A DNA stretch of 64,000 nucleotides from [Flexibacter] sp. ATCC 35103 (GTDB lineage Bacteria > Bacteroidota > Bacteroidia > Flavobacteriales > Flavobacteriaceae), in NCBI RefSeq assembly GCF_001975985.1, contig NZ_MTQF01000001.1, positions 766,943-830,942 of the forward strand. The letters are read 5' to 3'. Shown one piece after another: positions 44,790 to 53,183 of the stretch. The position numbers were made by a program, and so were the translations under genes. Position 1 is the first letter of the stretch; each line of letters starts with the position of its first letter. The notes under the pieces were generated by a model. The model saw only the letters and a program-made list of their open reading frames with translations, was not told the DNA's origin and did not search any database.

Positions 44790-45860
44790 ATGAAAAAACA
44801 CAACTACAGCGCAGGACCAAGTATCTTACCTCAAGAAGTTTTTGAAAAAGCATCAAAAGCTATATTAAATTTTAATGATTCAGGACTTTCTATTCTTGAA
44901 ATTTCGCACCGAAGCAAAGATTTCGTTGCCGTTATGGATGAAGCTCGTTCCCTTGCTTTAGAGTTACTAGGACTTACAGGAAAAGGATACCAGGCTTTAT
45001 TTTTACAAGGTGGTGCAAGTACAGCATTCTTAATGGCTCCTTATAATTTATTGAAAGAAGGCGGAAAAGCTGCTTACTTAGATTCCGGAACCTGGGCAAC
45101 TGCTGCTATAAAAGAAGCAAAAAACTTTGGAGAAACTGTTGTTGTAGCTTCTTCAAAAGAAGAAAATTACAACCATATTCCAAAAGGTTATACCATACCT
45201 AGTGATGCTGATTATTTTCACTGCACTAGTAACAATACTATTTTTGGAACTCAGATGAAAGATTTTCCGGCAACAAATATTCCGGTTGTTTGCGATATGA
45301 GTTCTGATATTTTTTCACGCAATTTAGACTTTTCTAAATTTGATTTAATCTATGCCGGAGCTCAAAAAAATATGGGTCCTGCAGGAACTACATTAGTAGT
45401 TGTTAAAGAAGAAATCTTAGAGAAATCAGGAAGAACTATACCAAGTATGTTAGATTACGCTAAACATATTAAAGCAGAAAGTATGTATAATACTCCTCCT
45501 GTTTTTGCTGTTTATGTTTCTCTATTGACTTTGCAATGGATTAAAGAAAAAGGCGGAGTTGCTGCTGTTGAAAAATTAAACGACGCAAAAGCGGATCTAC
45601 TTTATGCTGAAATTGACAGAAACCCATTATTCAAAGGTGCTGCAGCGGTAGAAGATCGTTCTAAAATGAATGTTACTTTCTTATTGAACAACGCTGATCA
45701 TACAGAAACTTTTGACGCTTTATGGAAAGCTGCAGGAATTTCAGGATTGCCAGGACACCGTTCTGTAGGTGGTTACAGAGCTTCTATTTACAATGCTATG
45801 CCTATCGAAAGTGTTCAGGTTTTAGTTGATGTAATGAAAGCTTTGGAGACTAAAGTTTAG
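44790..45860 (+). CDS. serC: Phosphoserine aminotransferase
   Basis: The 356-residue PLP enzyme converts 3-phosphohydroxypyruvate and glutamate to phosphoserine in serine synthesis. The start MKKHNYSAGPSILPQEV, FLQGGASTAF (71-80), and the PLP lysine Lys193 in YAGAQKNMGPAG are diagnostic. SGLPGHRSVGGYRASIYNAM lies at the C-terminus. It precedes serA, giving two consecutive pathway steps; no serB is in the window. Confidence 0.95.
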   Translation: MKKHNYSAGPSILPQEVFEKASKAILNFNDSGLSILEISHRSKDFVAVMDEARSLALELLGLTGKGYQALFLQGGASTAFLMAPYNLLKEGGKAAYLDSGTWATAAIKEAKNFGETVVVASSKEENYNHIPKGYTIPSDADYFHCTSNNTIFGTQMKDFPATNIPVVCDMSSDIFSRNLDFSKFDLIYAGAQKNMGPAGTTLVVVKEEILEKSGRTIPSMLDYAKHIKAESMYNTPPVFAVYVSLLTLQWIKEKGGVAAVEKLNDAKADLLYAEIDRNPLFKGAAAVEDRSKMNVTFLLNNADHTETFDALWKAAGISGLPGHRSVGGYRASIYNAMPIESVQVLVDVMKALETKV

Positions 45861-45869
45861 TTTTTTTTC

Positions 45870-46006
45870 GGTTAATCGTTAATTTGTTTAACTGTTTAAT
45901 CGTCAAAAAATGCTTCCTTTAAAATATCAAAAAAGAAAATTATAATAGTTGGCTGATCGATTAAACAATTAACCGTACAAACAGTTAAACAGTTATACGA
46001 TTAACC
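45870..46006. repeat. Long inverted repeat between serC and serA
   Basis: The left arm (45870-45902, ggttaatcgttaatttg then tttaactgtttaatcg) is an imperfect inverse complement of the right arm (45971-46006, ending acgattaacc). The intervening bases are AT-rich. It could form a long stem in the serC-serA transcript and tune serA expression, or be a mobile-repeat remnant. Confidence 0.6.
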
Positions 46007-46025
46007 AAATAAACAATAAAATACA

Positions 46026-46976
46026 ATGAAAGTATTAGCAAATGACGGAATTTCTAAAAGTGGAATTCTAGCCTTAGAAAAAGGTGGATTTGAAGTTATA
46101 ACTACAAAAGTAGCTCAGGAACAAGTAGCTAATTTTGTAAATGAAAATAATGTAGACGTAGTTTTAGTGCGTAGTGCAACTAAAGTACGTAAAGATATTA
46201 TTGATGCTTGTCCAGGACTTAAAATTATTGGTCGTGGTGGTGTTGGTATGGATAATATCGATGTTGATTATGCAAAAAGCAAAGGAATTCATGTAATTAA
46301 TACACCTGCTTCATCATCAGAATCTGTTGCTGAATTGGTTTTTGGTCACTTGTTTTCTGGTGTTCGTTTCTTGCATGATTCTAACAGAAATATGCCTCTT
46401 GAAGGAGATTCAAACTTTGATGGTTTGAAAAAAGCTTACGCAAATGGAACTGAATTAAGAGGTAAAACTTTAGGTATTGTTGGTATTGGCCGTATTGGAC
46501 AAGCTACAGCAAAAATGGCTCTTGGTTTAGGGATGAAAGTTATCGCTGCAGATAGTTTTATTCCTTCTGTAGATGTAAAAGTTGAGTTTTTTGATGGTCA
46601 GTCTATCACAACTACAATTGTTTCTCAATCATTAGAATCTTTATTTAAAGAAGCTGATTTCATTACCTTACACGTTCCTGCTCAGGATGGTTACATCATT
46701 GGAGAAAAAGAATTGGCTATCATGAAAGATGGTGTTGGAATCGTAAACTGTGCTCGTGGTGGTGTTATTGACGAAGTTGCTTTAGTAAAAGCATTAGACT
46801 CAGGTAAAGTTTCTTTTGCAGGTTTAGACGTTTTTGAAAGCGAACCAAAACCGGAAATGGCGATCTTAATGCACACTAAAATTTCTCTAACTCCACACAT
46901 TGGAGCTGCAACAGGAGAAGCACAAGACAGAATTGGAACAGAATTAGCTTCACAAATTATTACGTTGTTGAGCTAA
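46026..46976 (+). CDS. serA: D-3-phosphoglycerate dehydrogenase, short form
   Basis: The 316-residue D-2-hydroxyacid dehydrogenase oxidises 3-phosphoglycerate, the first step of serine synthesis. The NAD-binding motif GIVGIGRIGQ (about 156-165), the arginine in NCARGGVIDE, the acidic residue in DVFESEPKP and the histidine in LTPHIGAAT are visible. It lacks the C-terminal ACT domain of E. coli SerA, so serine feedback through that domain is not expected. It is linked to serC, which strengthens the call. Confidence 0.9.
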   Translation: MKVLANDGISKSGILALEKGGFEVITTKVAQEQVANFVNENNVDVVLVRSATKVRKDIIDACPGLKIIGRGGVGMDNIDVDYAKSKGIHVINTPASSSESVAELVFGHLFSGVRFLHDSNRNMPLEGDSNFDGLKKAYANGTELRGKTLGIVGIGRIGQATAKMALGLGMKVIAADSFIPSVDVKVEFFDGQSITTTIVSQSLESLFKEADFITLHVPAQDGYIIGEKELAIMKDGVGIVNCARGGVIDEVALVKALDSGKVSFAGLDVFESEPKPEMAILMHTKISLTPHIGAATGEAQDRIGTELASQIITLLS

Positions 46977-47000
46977 GCAATTAAAAAATAGATTAACTTT

Positions 47001-47040
47001 AAAGGGATTTATTACATATTTGTAGTAAATCCCTTTCTTT
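47001..47040 (+). terminator. Terminator of serA
   Basis: A perfect 11-bp stem aaagggattta (47001-47011) with 47026-47036 and a 14-base loop is followed by a T-rich tract. Confidence 0.85.
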
Positions 47041-47053
47041 TTAATTAAATTTG
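47020..47053 (+). promoter_or_regulatory. Candidate promoter of the DUF937 gene
   Basis: TAAATTTG at 47046-47053 fits TAnnTTTG, and TTG at 47020-47022 lies 23 bases upstream inside the serA terminator loop. Transcription would start about 20 bases before the gene. The long spacing and overlap with the hairpin lower confidence. Confidence 0.4.
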
Positions 47054-47078
47054 TCGTCTAATCTAAATCTAAAAAATC

Positions 47079-47642
47079 ATGTTTGAACAATTAACCCAAT
47101 TAGTACAGCAATACGGAGGCAACGCTGTTGTAAACAATACTGCTGTGCCAAACGAGCATAATGAAGCCGTAATAACTGAAACTAGCACTTCGATATTTGC
47201 TGGATTACAAAAAATCGCTTCAGAAGGCGGCGGCGAGCAATTGGCCAGTTTATTTAGTGGTAAATCGGCTATTGATAGTTCTAACCCTGTTGTACAGCAA
47301 ATAACGCAACAGCTGTCAGGAAAACTTGGTGAAAAGTTTGGATTAAGCAGCGACGCTTCTTCAGGCGTTGCAGCAAGTATGATTCCGCAAATATTAAGTT
47401 CCTTAGTAAATAAAGCAAAAGACCCGAATGACAGCAGTTTTCAGATTTCTGATATTATCAGTTCCCTTACAGGAAATAGCGGACAAGCTTCCGGCATTAT
47501 GGAAACGATTAATAAATACGGAATGCAATTTGGTTTAGACCAAAACAATGACGGAAAAGTAGATGTCGCAGATGTTCTTGTAGTCACTAAAACCAAAGGC
47601 GGAATTGCCGGATTTATTGGTAAATTATTTGGGAGTAAATAG
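47079..47642 (+). CDS. DUF937-like protein with EF-hand-like loop
   Basis: The 187-residue, Ser/Gln/Gly-rich soluble protein has the DUF937 pattern: MFEQLTQLVQQYGGNAVVNN, FAGLQKIASEGGGEQLASLF (about 42-61), and SMIPQILSSLVNKA (about 106-119). A calcium-binding-like loop DQNNDGKVDVADV (about 158-170) precedes the Gly-rich tail GIAGFIGKLFGSK. No signal peptide is present. Function is unknown. A terminator follows. Confidence 0.8.
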   Translation: MFEQLTQLVQQYGGNAVVNNTAVPNEHNEAVITETSTSIFAGLQKIASEGGGEQLASLFSGKSAIDSSNPVVQQITQQLSGKLGEKFGLSSDASSGVAASMIPQILSSLVNKAKDPNDSSFQISDIISSLTGNSGQASGIMETINKYGMQFGLDQNNDGKVDVADVLVVTKTKGGIAGFIGKLFGSK

Positions 47643-47652
47643 CTTCTTAAAA

Positions 47653-47772
47653 GTTGCTAAGATTCTGAGTTGCTAAGCAACTAAGATAACAAAAGCTGTT
47701 TACTCAAAGTAAGCGGCTTTTCTTTTAGAAAATTTCACAAATACTTAGCAACTCAGAAGCTTAGCATCTTAG
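47653..47772. repeat. Inverted repeat flanking a terminator, after the DUF937 gene
   Basis: The arms gttgctaagattctgag... (47653-47690) and ...cagaagcttagcatcttag (47744-47772) are inverted copies of a ctaagatgctaag/ctgagttgctaag unit. They enclose the hairpin at 47691-47721. It resembles a flavobacterial intergenic repeat. Confidence 0.65.
47691..47725 (+). terminator. Terminator of the DUF937 gene
   Basis: A 13-base stem aaaagctgtttac (47691-47703) pairs fully, with three G-T pairs, with gtaagcggctttt (47709-47721) over a 5-base loop, followed by T residues. Confidence 0.75.
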
Positions 47773-47849
47773 GGCCTTTTTTACAAAACTGTTAAATAAC
47801 AAAATTCATAATTGAATAATTTGTAATTTTAAGTTTGAAACTAAAAGTC

Positions 47850-48290
47850 ATGAAACAAATTCTTTCCATATTAGTGCTTCTGTTTACGATTATTGCATGT
47901 TCTACAGCTTCTAAAAATACTGTTGCGACGAATTCTGTATCTAAACCTAATACGGCTGTAAATGACACAGTTCGAATTGCCAATGACTCGCTTGAATATG
48001 AAGTTATAATTATTGACAATGGCTTTAGTAACTGGCTGGCATCAATGGCGCTTCCGCGTAATTATTATTCCTTGTCTTATCTTGAAAACAAGAATTACTT
48101 ATATGTGACAGAATGGAATAATCGGGTTTTACAACCGCAGCGTTATAATCCAAATTTATACGAAATGACAATCGACTACAGGCCAAATATTCATTATGGA
48201 TACGAAGTAAATTACCTGATTTATAATTATATGATTTATTTTCAAAATACATACAAACAAAAGCTCGGCGGGTATGTTCCTATAAGATAA
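47850..48290 (+). CDS. Conserved flavobacterial lipoprotein (DUF6146-like)
   Basis: I use the ATG at 47850 rather than the TTG at 47835 because it gives a normal lipoprotein signal (MKQILSILVLLFTIIAC, Cys17) and leaves room for a leader. The 146-residue product has SLEYEVIIIDNGFSNWLAS (about 47-65), then NYYSLSYLENKNYLYVTEWN and a Tyr-rich C-terminus. It fits small lipoproteins conserved in Flavobacteriia, probably the DUF6146 family. Function is unknown. Confidence 0.65.
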   Translation: MKQILSILVLLFTIIACSTASKNTVATNSVSKPNTAVNDTVRIANDSLEYEVIIIDNGFSNWLASMALPRNYYSLSYLENKNYLYVTEWNNRVLQPQRYNPNLYEMTIDYRPNIHYGYEVNYLIYNYMIYFQNTYKQKLGGYVPIR

Positions 48291-48322
48291 TGTTCTTATA
48301 TTTGTAATCATTGCAAATAAAA

Positions 48323-48625
48323 ATGAATAGATTAAAAAAACGTTGGGGAATTACCTCAAATCTACAAGCCATAATTATATTTATTGTTTTTGCCATCACA
48401 GGATCGGCATCTGCATGGTTGTCTAAACCCTTTTGTGTATTTCTGGGCATTACCAAAGAAGATTTTGGCGGATGGTTTACTTTAATCCGTTTATTAATTA
48501 TTTTTCCTATTTATCAGGTTTTATTGGTGGCCATAGGAACAATTTTTGGGCAATTCCGCTTTTTTTGGAACTTCGAAAAGAAAATGCTTAAAAATATGGG
48601 ACTTGGTTTTTTGTTTAAAGATTAA
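48323..48625 (+). CDS. Small conserved membrane protein (DUF6787-like)
   Basis: The ATG at 48323 is preferred to the upstream TTG at 48311. The 100-residue protein begins MNRLKKRWGITSNLQAIIIF and has two membrane helices (about 15-33 and 50-70), ending FWNFEKKMLKNMGLGFLFKD. This matches a short family conserved in Flavobacteriia. TATATTTG at 48297-48304 fits the -7 box and would start the mRNA about 12 bases before the start, but no TTG precedes it. Confidence 0.65.
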   Translation: MNRLKKRWGITSNLQAIIIFIVFAITGSASAWLSKPFCVFLGITKEDFGGWFTLIRLLIIFPIYQVLLVAIGTIFGQFRFFWNFEKKMLKNMGLGFLFKD

Positions 48626-48644
48626 TTCAGCTTCATTAAGAAAT

Positions 48645-48676
48645 AAAAAATGGCAACTTTTAAGGTTGCCATTTTT
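48645..48676. terminator. Bidirectional terminator at 48.65 kb
   Basis: An 11-bp perfect stem aaaatggcaac (48647-48657) with 48665-48675, loop 7, with A and T flanks ends the rightward gene (stop 48625) and the leftward gene (stop 48700). Confidence 0.85.
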
Positions 48677-48699
48677 CATTTATAAAATTGTTACGATTT

Positions 48700-48990
48700 T
48701 TAGTTTTCTCCTTTTTGAAAATAATACGTATAAATCCACGTAATTGTAAAGGACGGAATTATATCTGTAAACGGTAATGCTTCCTCTATAAAAGTTAAAA
48801 CACTCGCAACTCTCCCTACTCTGCCTTTATACATTCTGGTCATAATAAAAGCCGCAACCGGAGCCCAAATCACATCTGAGAATTCTCCCAAAAGCGGAAT
48901 TGTAAAGGAAATCATTCCAACTCCGTCCAAAAGAATTCCTAACAGAAGTTTTCTCATTCTGTCATCACTTGTTACATTTATTTCCTGCAT
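48700..48990 (-). CDS. Conserved small membrane protein
   Basis: The 96-residue protein reads DRMRKLLLGILLDGVGMISF (about 10-29) then IPLLGEFSDVIWAPVAAFIM (about 31-50), FIEEALPFTDIIPSFTITWI and a short charged end. It probably spans the membrane two or three times. I recall similar small proteins in Bacteroidota but no function. It is alone between a terminator and the 49092 gene. Confidence 0.65.
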   Translation of the reverse strand: MQEINVTSDDRMRKLLLGILLDGVGMISFTIPLLGEFSDVIWAPVAAFIMTRMYKGRVGRVASVLTFIEEALPFTDIIPSFTITWIYTYYFQKGEN

Positions 48991-49091
48991 TTCTATTTTA
49001 TTTAGATATTAATCGAATTTATAAAGAATTCATCAAATGGAACTTCCTTGTAATCAAAATTTTATTTCTTAATTCCCATATAACAAACTCT

Positions 49092-49817
49092 TTATTTATT
49101 TATTTTTTCTGTCACTGCAAATAACACACCAAAATTTCCATCGGTCTGAATCCAGTTCTCTGACGGAGCATATGCCCGTGACACAAACCCGTCCAGATAC
49201 AACGCATTTTTACAGCCTGACGTTTTAAAATAATTTGCAAAATCATAAAAATTAATTTCCTTTTTAGACAATACAAAGAGTAGTTTTCCATCAGGGAGAA
49301 TCCCAACTCCATTTCGAATATTCAAATTAACAGATCCTTTTTTAAACTCGGGATGAATTTTACCATCAACAACTAACATTGGACCGGATTGCGTTGCATA
49401 TGCTATTTGTTGATTATTACGAAAATCTTCTGTTTTACAAATTGCAGCAGTTTTGTTTGTGGTTATATAAAATACGCCATTAGGTTTTAGATAGAAATTT
49501 CCCGATGCTTGTGTTGTATCCAGAGGCATTAACATTTTATTGTTTTCGATATAAAGTCCCTGTGGCGAATTATCTTTTTTATACATTCCGGCATTCATTG
49601 CAAAATCAAGAGTCCTGTTATTTTGCTCCAGCCATAATTTTAAGTTTTGTATACTTCCAAAATTCTGATTCTTATCATTTTTCCAATATAGTTTTAAATC
49701 TTGTTTTTTAAGATCGACTTTATAAACCAAAAATGAATCTTCAGAATATATTTTTGCACTTATAAATATTCCTAAAAGTGCTGTTATCAAAAGTATTAGT
49801 CCAATTTTTATTTTCAT
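49092..49817 (-). CDS. Phosphodiester glycosidase family protein (DUF2233)
   Basis: The 241-residue protein has an N-terminal membrane/signal segment (about 4-21), then the NAGPA-like domain: FAMNAGMYKKDNSPQGLYIE (about 75-94), FYLKPNGVFY, ATQSGPMLVVDGKIHPEF (about 139-156), and ALYLDGFVSRAYAP (about 208-221). Family members cleave GlcNAc-1-phosphodiester bonds or related links; E. coli YigE is in DUF2233. The conserved Asn, Gly-Pro and Asp-Gly motifs are present. Its natural substrate is unknown. Confidence 0.8.
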   Translation of the reverse strand: MKIKIGLILLITALLGIFISAKIYSEDSFLVYKVDLKKQDLKLYWKNDKNQNFGSIQNLKLWLEQNNRTLDFAMNAGMYKKDNSPQGLYIENNKMLMPLDTTQASGNFYLKPNGVFYITTNKTAAICKTEDFRNNQQIAYATQSGPMLVVDGKIHPEFKKGSVNLNIRNGVGILPDGKLLFVLSKKEINFYDFANYFKTSGCKNALYLDGFVSRAYAPSENWIQTDGNFGVLFAVTEKINK

Positions 49818-49949
49818 CTTTTTAAAATATTTATGATAAATGTAAAATAAAATTCCCTGATCTCCTTAAATGGCTTTCTTCTTAAAATTCTGTTACAACT
49901 CATTTTTATATCGGCAGAATCTTTGTTTCTTTGTAGAAACAGTTTCAAA

Positions 49950-50828
49950 ATGATCCACGCAAAAAATATACATAAGTTTTACGATAAATTAGAAGTCCTG
50001 AAAGGAGTTGATTTGCATATCAAAAAAGGAGAAATTGTTTCGATAGTTGGTGCTTCCGGTGCCGGAAAAACGACCCTTTTACAAATTCTGGGAACACTTG
50101 ACAAACCTGAAATCAACCCCAATTCATCTTTGACTATTAACGGAGAAAATGTATTGCAATTACAAGATGTAGAAACCGATAACTCAAAACAGGAAAAAAC
50201 GTTTAAATGGGTTACCCGCAGCGGTGCGGTTTATGTACTTTGTCTTCTGATTTTTTTATTTTTCTTTAAGCAGGCAATCCTAGATGATGTAACCAGATAT
50301 AGTATTGCAGGCGTTTTAGTACTGCCACTTTTATTCGTAGCAATTTATCTGAATCGTTATTTTAAAAAGAAAAGCAAACAAGACAAGACATTATCTAATT
50401 TCAGGAATTTAAATCTTGGTTTTATATTCCAATTTCATCAATTGCTGCCGGAATTTACCGCCCTGGAAAACGTTTGTATCCCCGCTTTTATGGCAAATAA
50501 ACCAAAAGCAGAAACGGAAAAAGAAGCTAAAAAAATCTTAGAATATTTAGGTCTTTCCCACAGGATACATCACAAACCAAACGAACTTTCAGGAGGTGAA
50601 CAGCAAAGAGTTGCCGTAGCAAGAGCATTAATCAATAAGCCGGATGTTATTTTTGCCGATGAACCTTCAGGAAATCTGGACACTCATTCTGCCGAAAACC
50701 TGCACCAGTTATTCTTTCAGCTTCGTGACGAATTTGGACAAACGTTTGTCATTGTAACACACAACGAAGAACTGGCAAATATGGCCGACAGAAAATTAGT
50801 AATGGTCGATGGTTTAATTAGTAATTAA
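49950..50828 (+). CDS. LolD-like ABC ATPase with an inserted two-helix membrane segment
   Basis: I start at [14 protein letters not shown] (49950), the LolD/MacB-type start; the frame before it is extension only. The 292-residue ATPase has Walker [10 protein letters not shown] (34-42), Q-loop [16 protein letters not shown] (160-175), signature LSGGEQ (213-218), Walker B VIFADEP and H271. [15 protein letters not shown] is LolD-like. Between Walker A and the Q-loop about 70 extra residues (78-148) hold two hydrophobic helices, [13 protein letters not shown] (94-106) and [15 protein letters not shown] (120-134), with basic flanks. Normal LolD is about 230 residues and fully cytoplasmic. No permease gene is adjacent. 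The reading frame is continuous, so this is a genuine insertion. Confidence 0.85.
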   Translation: MIHAKNIHKFYDKLEVLKGVDLHIKKGEIVSIVGASGAGKTTLLQILGTLDKPEINPNSSLTINGENVLQLQDVETDNSKQEKTFKWVTRSGAVYVLCLLIFLFFFKQAILDDVTRYSIAGVLVLPLLFVAIYLNRYFKKKSKQDKTLSNFRNLNLGFIFQFHQLLPEFTALENVCIPAFMANKPKAETEKEAKKILEYLGLSHRIHHKPNELSGGEQQRVAVARALINKPDVIFADEPSGNLDTHSAENLHQLFFQLRDEFGQTFVIVTHNEELANMADRKLVMVDGLISN

Positions 50829-50952
50829 TGATGCTTGTCAATACTTATTTTTCATCCAATACTGCATAAGCAAGTTGAGTTTTCTGTTAAAATTTCAAAC
50901 TCATTTATGCTATCTTTACTGGCAGTGTCTGGCCGTGCATCTTTTTAATTAT

Positions 50953-51891
50953 TTATAAATTACAGTATAGTATAAATGACTTAAAATCATAAATTTGATA
51001 TACTTTATTTCCGCTTATTGCCACTTTTCCATTATATGCTATCCAATCATAATCAATCGGTAAAACCGAGCCATCTTTAAACAAAATATTATATTTATTT
51101 TTATTTTTGACAATCGATAATGCTTTTTCAGAAATAAGTTCTGCAATATTTTCTACGGATTCATATTTACTATCTACAGCCTTTTTAAAATCATACAAAT
51201 ATGTCCAATGTTTTTTTTTCTTTAAACTGATAATTTTTGGATTTTCATCTCTTGAACAAATAAAATCATCATACTTAAAAGGAATCAAGATTTTATTTGT
51301 ATTGTCTATTATGCCTATTTTATTATTTAGTTTTACAACTATAAATTTTTTCTTTATTACTAAAACACTATCATAAAGCGGCTCTGCAATTATTTTGTTC
51401 TGTAGATTTTTAATTCCGTATTTCCCGTTCAAACCTTGAAAAGTGATAATTTCAGGTCCTAAGGGTTCAGCACAATATATGTAGTCGGAAACGAATTCAT
51501 TTATGCTATAGTCATAACAGATTTCTTTATCATGCTCATTTTTAAAAATTAAGATTTTTTGATATGAAGCTATTTGAAAATATTTATAAGTTGGCTCAAC
51601 TATATAATCCCCTTTTAAATTTATAAGACCATATTTTTCTTTTTGTTTTACTAAAGCTACATTATTAATAAAAGGATAAGCTACATCAAAACCCTTGTCT
51701 ATTTTTATTGCTTTTGTATTATTGTCGATATAATAAAATTTCTCTTTTAAAAGTATTGGTACGATGACGTTATTATTCCCTGAAAAATATTCTAAAACAG
51801 ACATTTCAAATGGAAACTTATTAATAGTTTGTCCTAACATATTTAGTTTTAAAAAAATAACTACGAAAATTAATACTCGTTTCTGTTTCAT
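50953..51891 (-). CDS. WG-repeat exported protein
   Basis: The 312-residue protein has a signal sequence (MKQKRVLIFVVIFLKLNMLG) and four or more WG-like beta repeats (KYGLINLKGDYIVEPTYKYF, KYGIKNLQNKIIAEPLYDSV, KIGIIDNTNKILIPFKYDDF). WG repeats occur in bacterial surface or exported proteins, often next to secretion loci; function is unclear. It is the last gene in the vgrG2 island on the minus strand, 52 bases after the PAAR-like gene. It could be an immunity-type or accessory protein. Confidence 0.7.
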   Translation of the reverse strand: MKQKRVLIFVVIFLKLNMLGQTINKFPFEMSVLEYFSGNNNVIVPILLKEKFYYIDNNTKAIKIDKGFDVAYPFINNVALVKQKEKYGLINLKGDYIVEPTYKYFQIASYQKILIFKNEHDKEICYDYSINEFVSDYIYCAEPLGPEIITFQGLNGKYGIKNLQNKIIAEPLYDSVLVIKKKFIVVKLNNKIGIIDNTNKILIPFKYDDFICSRDENPKIISLKKKKHWTYLYDFKKAVDSKYESVENIAELISEKALSIVKNKNKYNILFKDGSVLPIDYDWIAYNGKVAISGNKVYQIYDFKSFILYCNL

Positions 51892-51943
51892 AATTTAATT
51901 ATTTATATAAAGAGCATCTGTTGCCAATTATCCATCATTTATA

Positions 51944-52456
51944 TTATTGATCTACGCTACTTAATTTATAATACAAAACTCCAAAAACAAGTGATATTAA
52001 AAATAAAAGCATTAAAATTATTGTAATGTTTCCCTTTTCCTCTTCTATTTTATTACTTTGTTCCTCTTCTAACTCTTCTGTACTTTTTTCCGGAATAGAA
52101 TTAAAAATGGATGAATTTGAACTTTCTGATTTAGAAAAATTATTTTCACCCGTATCTTTAAACTCTATTTTGCCGCCCACATCACATAAGATAAAAGAAT
52201 CTTTACCCAATTTTGCATTATTATTTATTTTACTTTTAAGTGTTTTTTGCCAAACTGTTGGTTTACATTTACAAGAATTTCTTAAAATACCACAACGACC
52301 AAATGGCAGTATATTTACAGGAAAATCCTTGTCTTTTTCTGTCGCAATCAGCATACCTTTTATTTTAGAATATTGCTGGCTGGTCACTTTTAATAAAGTG
52401 CTTTCACTTCCTTTCTCACAAACCAAGGCGGAATCAGTAATAGTTTTGAAAGACAT
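51944..52456 (-). CDS. PAAR-like (DUF4280) protein with C-terminal membrane helix
   Basis: The 170-residue protein has the PAAR-like pattern: TDSALVCEKGSESTLLKV (about 7-24), VNILPFGRCGILRNSCKC (about 47-64) and LCDVGGKIEF. It is close to DUF4280, which forms sharp spike tips on VgrG. A Glu/Ser-rich linker (about 105-140) and one hydrophobic helix (about 143-163, ITIILMLLFLISLVFGVLYY) follow. The tip domain should pair with VgrG2; the C-terminal helix might be the cargo or let the tip enter membranes. There is no signal peptide. It starts 3 bases after the lipoprotein gene. Confidence 0.7.
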   Translation of the reverse strand: MSFKTITDSALVCEKGSESTLLKVTSQQYSKIKGMLIATEKDKDFPVNILPFGRCGILRNSCKCKPTVWQKTLKSKINNNAKLGKDSFILCDVGGKIEFKDTGENNFSKSESSNSSIFNSIPEKSTEELEEEQSNKIEEEKGNITIILMLLFLISLVFGVLYYKLSSVDQ

Positions 52457-52459
52457 AAT

Positions 52460-53170
52460 TTAAGGATTAATAAGTTCAGGATAATATTTTTTGATCGCTT
52501 TTATATAATCATCAGGTAATTTTTTTAGAATCTTAACTTTTACAGTTGAGTCATAACTATACTTTTCATCTTTGGGTTCAAAGTCTTTAAAAGGATATTT
52601 GTTAGCTTGGTAATAGACCGGATGTTCCGAATCATAATATATTTTTTCGATGGTGTCAATATCGGTTCCTCTCCATTTCAGCTTTTTTAATTCAACAATT
52701 GGAGATCTAAAATTGACCGCCTGAATAAATTCTTTTTCGTTAATAGGGAAATAATTATATGTTTCAATTTCTTTATCAACTAACCCTATTTTGTTGAATA
52801 AATAAACATGATATTGTACAGGTCCTGTGGTTTGATATAATAAAACTAAGTCTTTTAAACCATCTTTATTTATATCAAAAACAGTGTCTTTTATTAATAA
52901 AGGGTTGTCTTCATACTCTAAAACTTTCTCATGATTTTGGTCAATATAATAAGTTGTACTTTTTGGATTATTCTCCGAATATTTCCACTCAATTAAATAC
53001 AATATTTTATTTCCAAAAAAATATTCTTTTCTCTTTAAGATTGTATCTGCAGTTGTAATTATTTTTGTTGAGTCAATTAAAGCCACAGATTGTTCTCTTT
53101 TTGATTTGTCTTTGCAACAAATAAAAATGCTAACTACAAATACTAAACAACTAATAAAGATATTTTTCAT
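52460..53170 (-). CDS. Lipoprotein with FG-GAP-like DINKDG repeat, copy B1
   Basis: The 236-residue product has a lipobox (SIFICC, cysteines near 18-19) and a calcium-binding-like DINKDGLKDLVLLYQTTG segment. Its C-terminal half is nearly the same as the protein at 55548-56336 (motifs NFRSPIVELKKLKW, HPVYYQANKYPFKDFE, YDSTVKVKILKKLP). The N-terminal part differs strongly. Conserved scaffold with variable head is typical of immunity or receptor-like paralogs; the role is inference. Confidence 0.65.
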   Translation of the reverse strand: MKNIFISCLVFVVSIFICCKDKSKREQSVALIDSTKIITTADTILKRKEYFFGNKILYLIEWKYSENNPKSTTYYIDQNHEKVLEYEDNPLLIKDTVFDINKDGLKDLVLLYQTTGPVQYHVYLFNKIGLVDKEIETYNYFPINEKEFIQAVNFRSPIVELKKLKWRGTDIDTIEKIYYDSEHPVYYQANKYPFKDFEPKDEKYSYDSTVKVKILKKLPDDYIKAIKKYYPELINP

Positions 53171-53183
53171 TTTAAATTGTTGA

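Noticed and set aside
47835-47849. TTG start for the 47850 lipoprotein
   Set aside because: The ATG five codons later gives a standard lipoprotein signal and enough leader.
49950-50828. Frameshifted fusion of two genes
   Set aside because: The reading frame is continuous and all ATPase motifs are in order on both sides of the insert, so it is an insertion rather than a fusion error.
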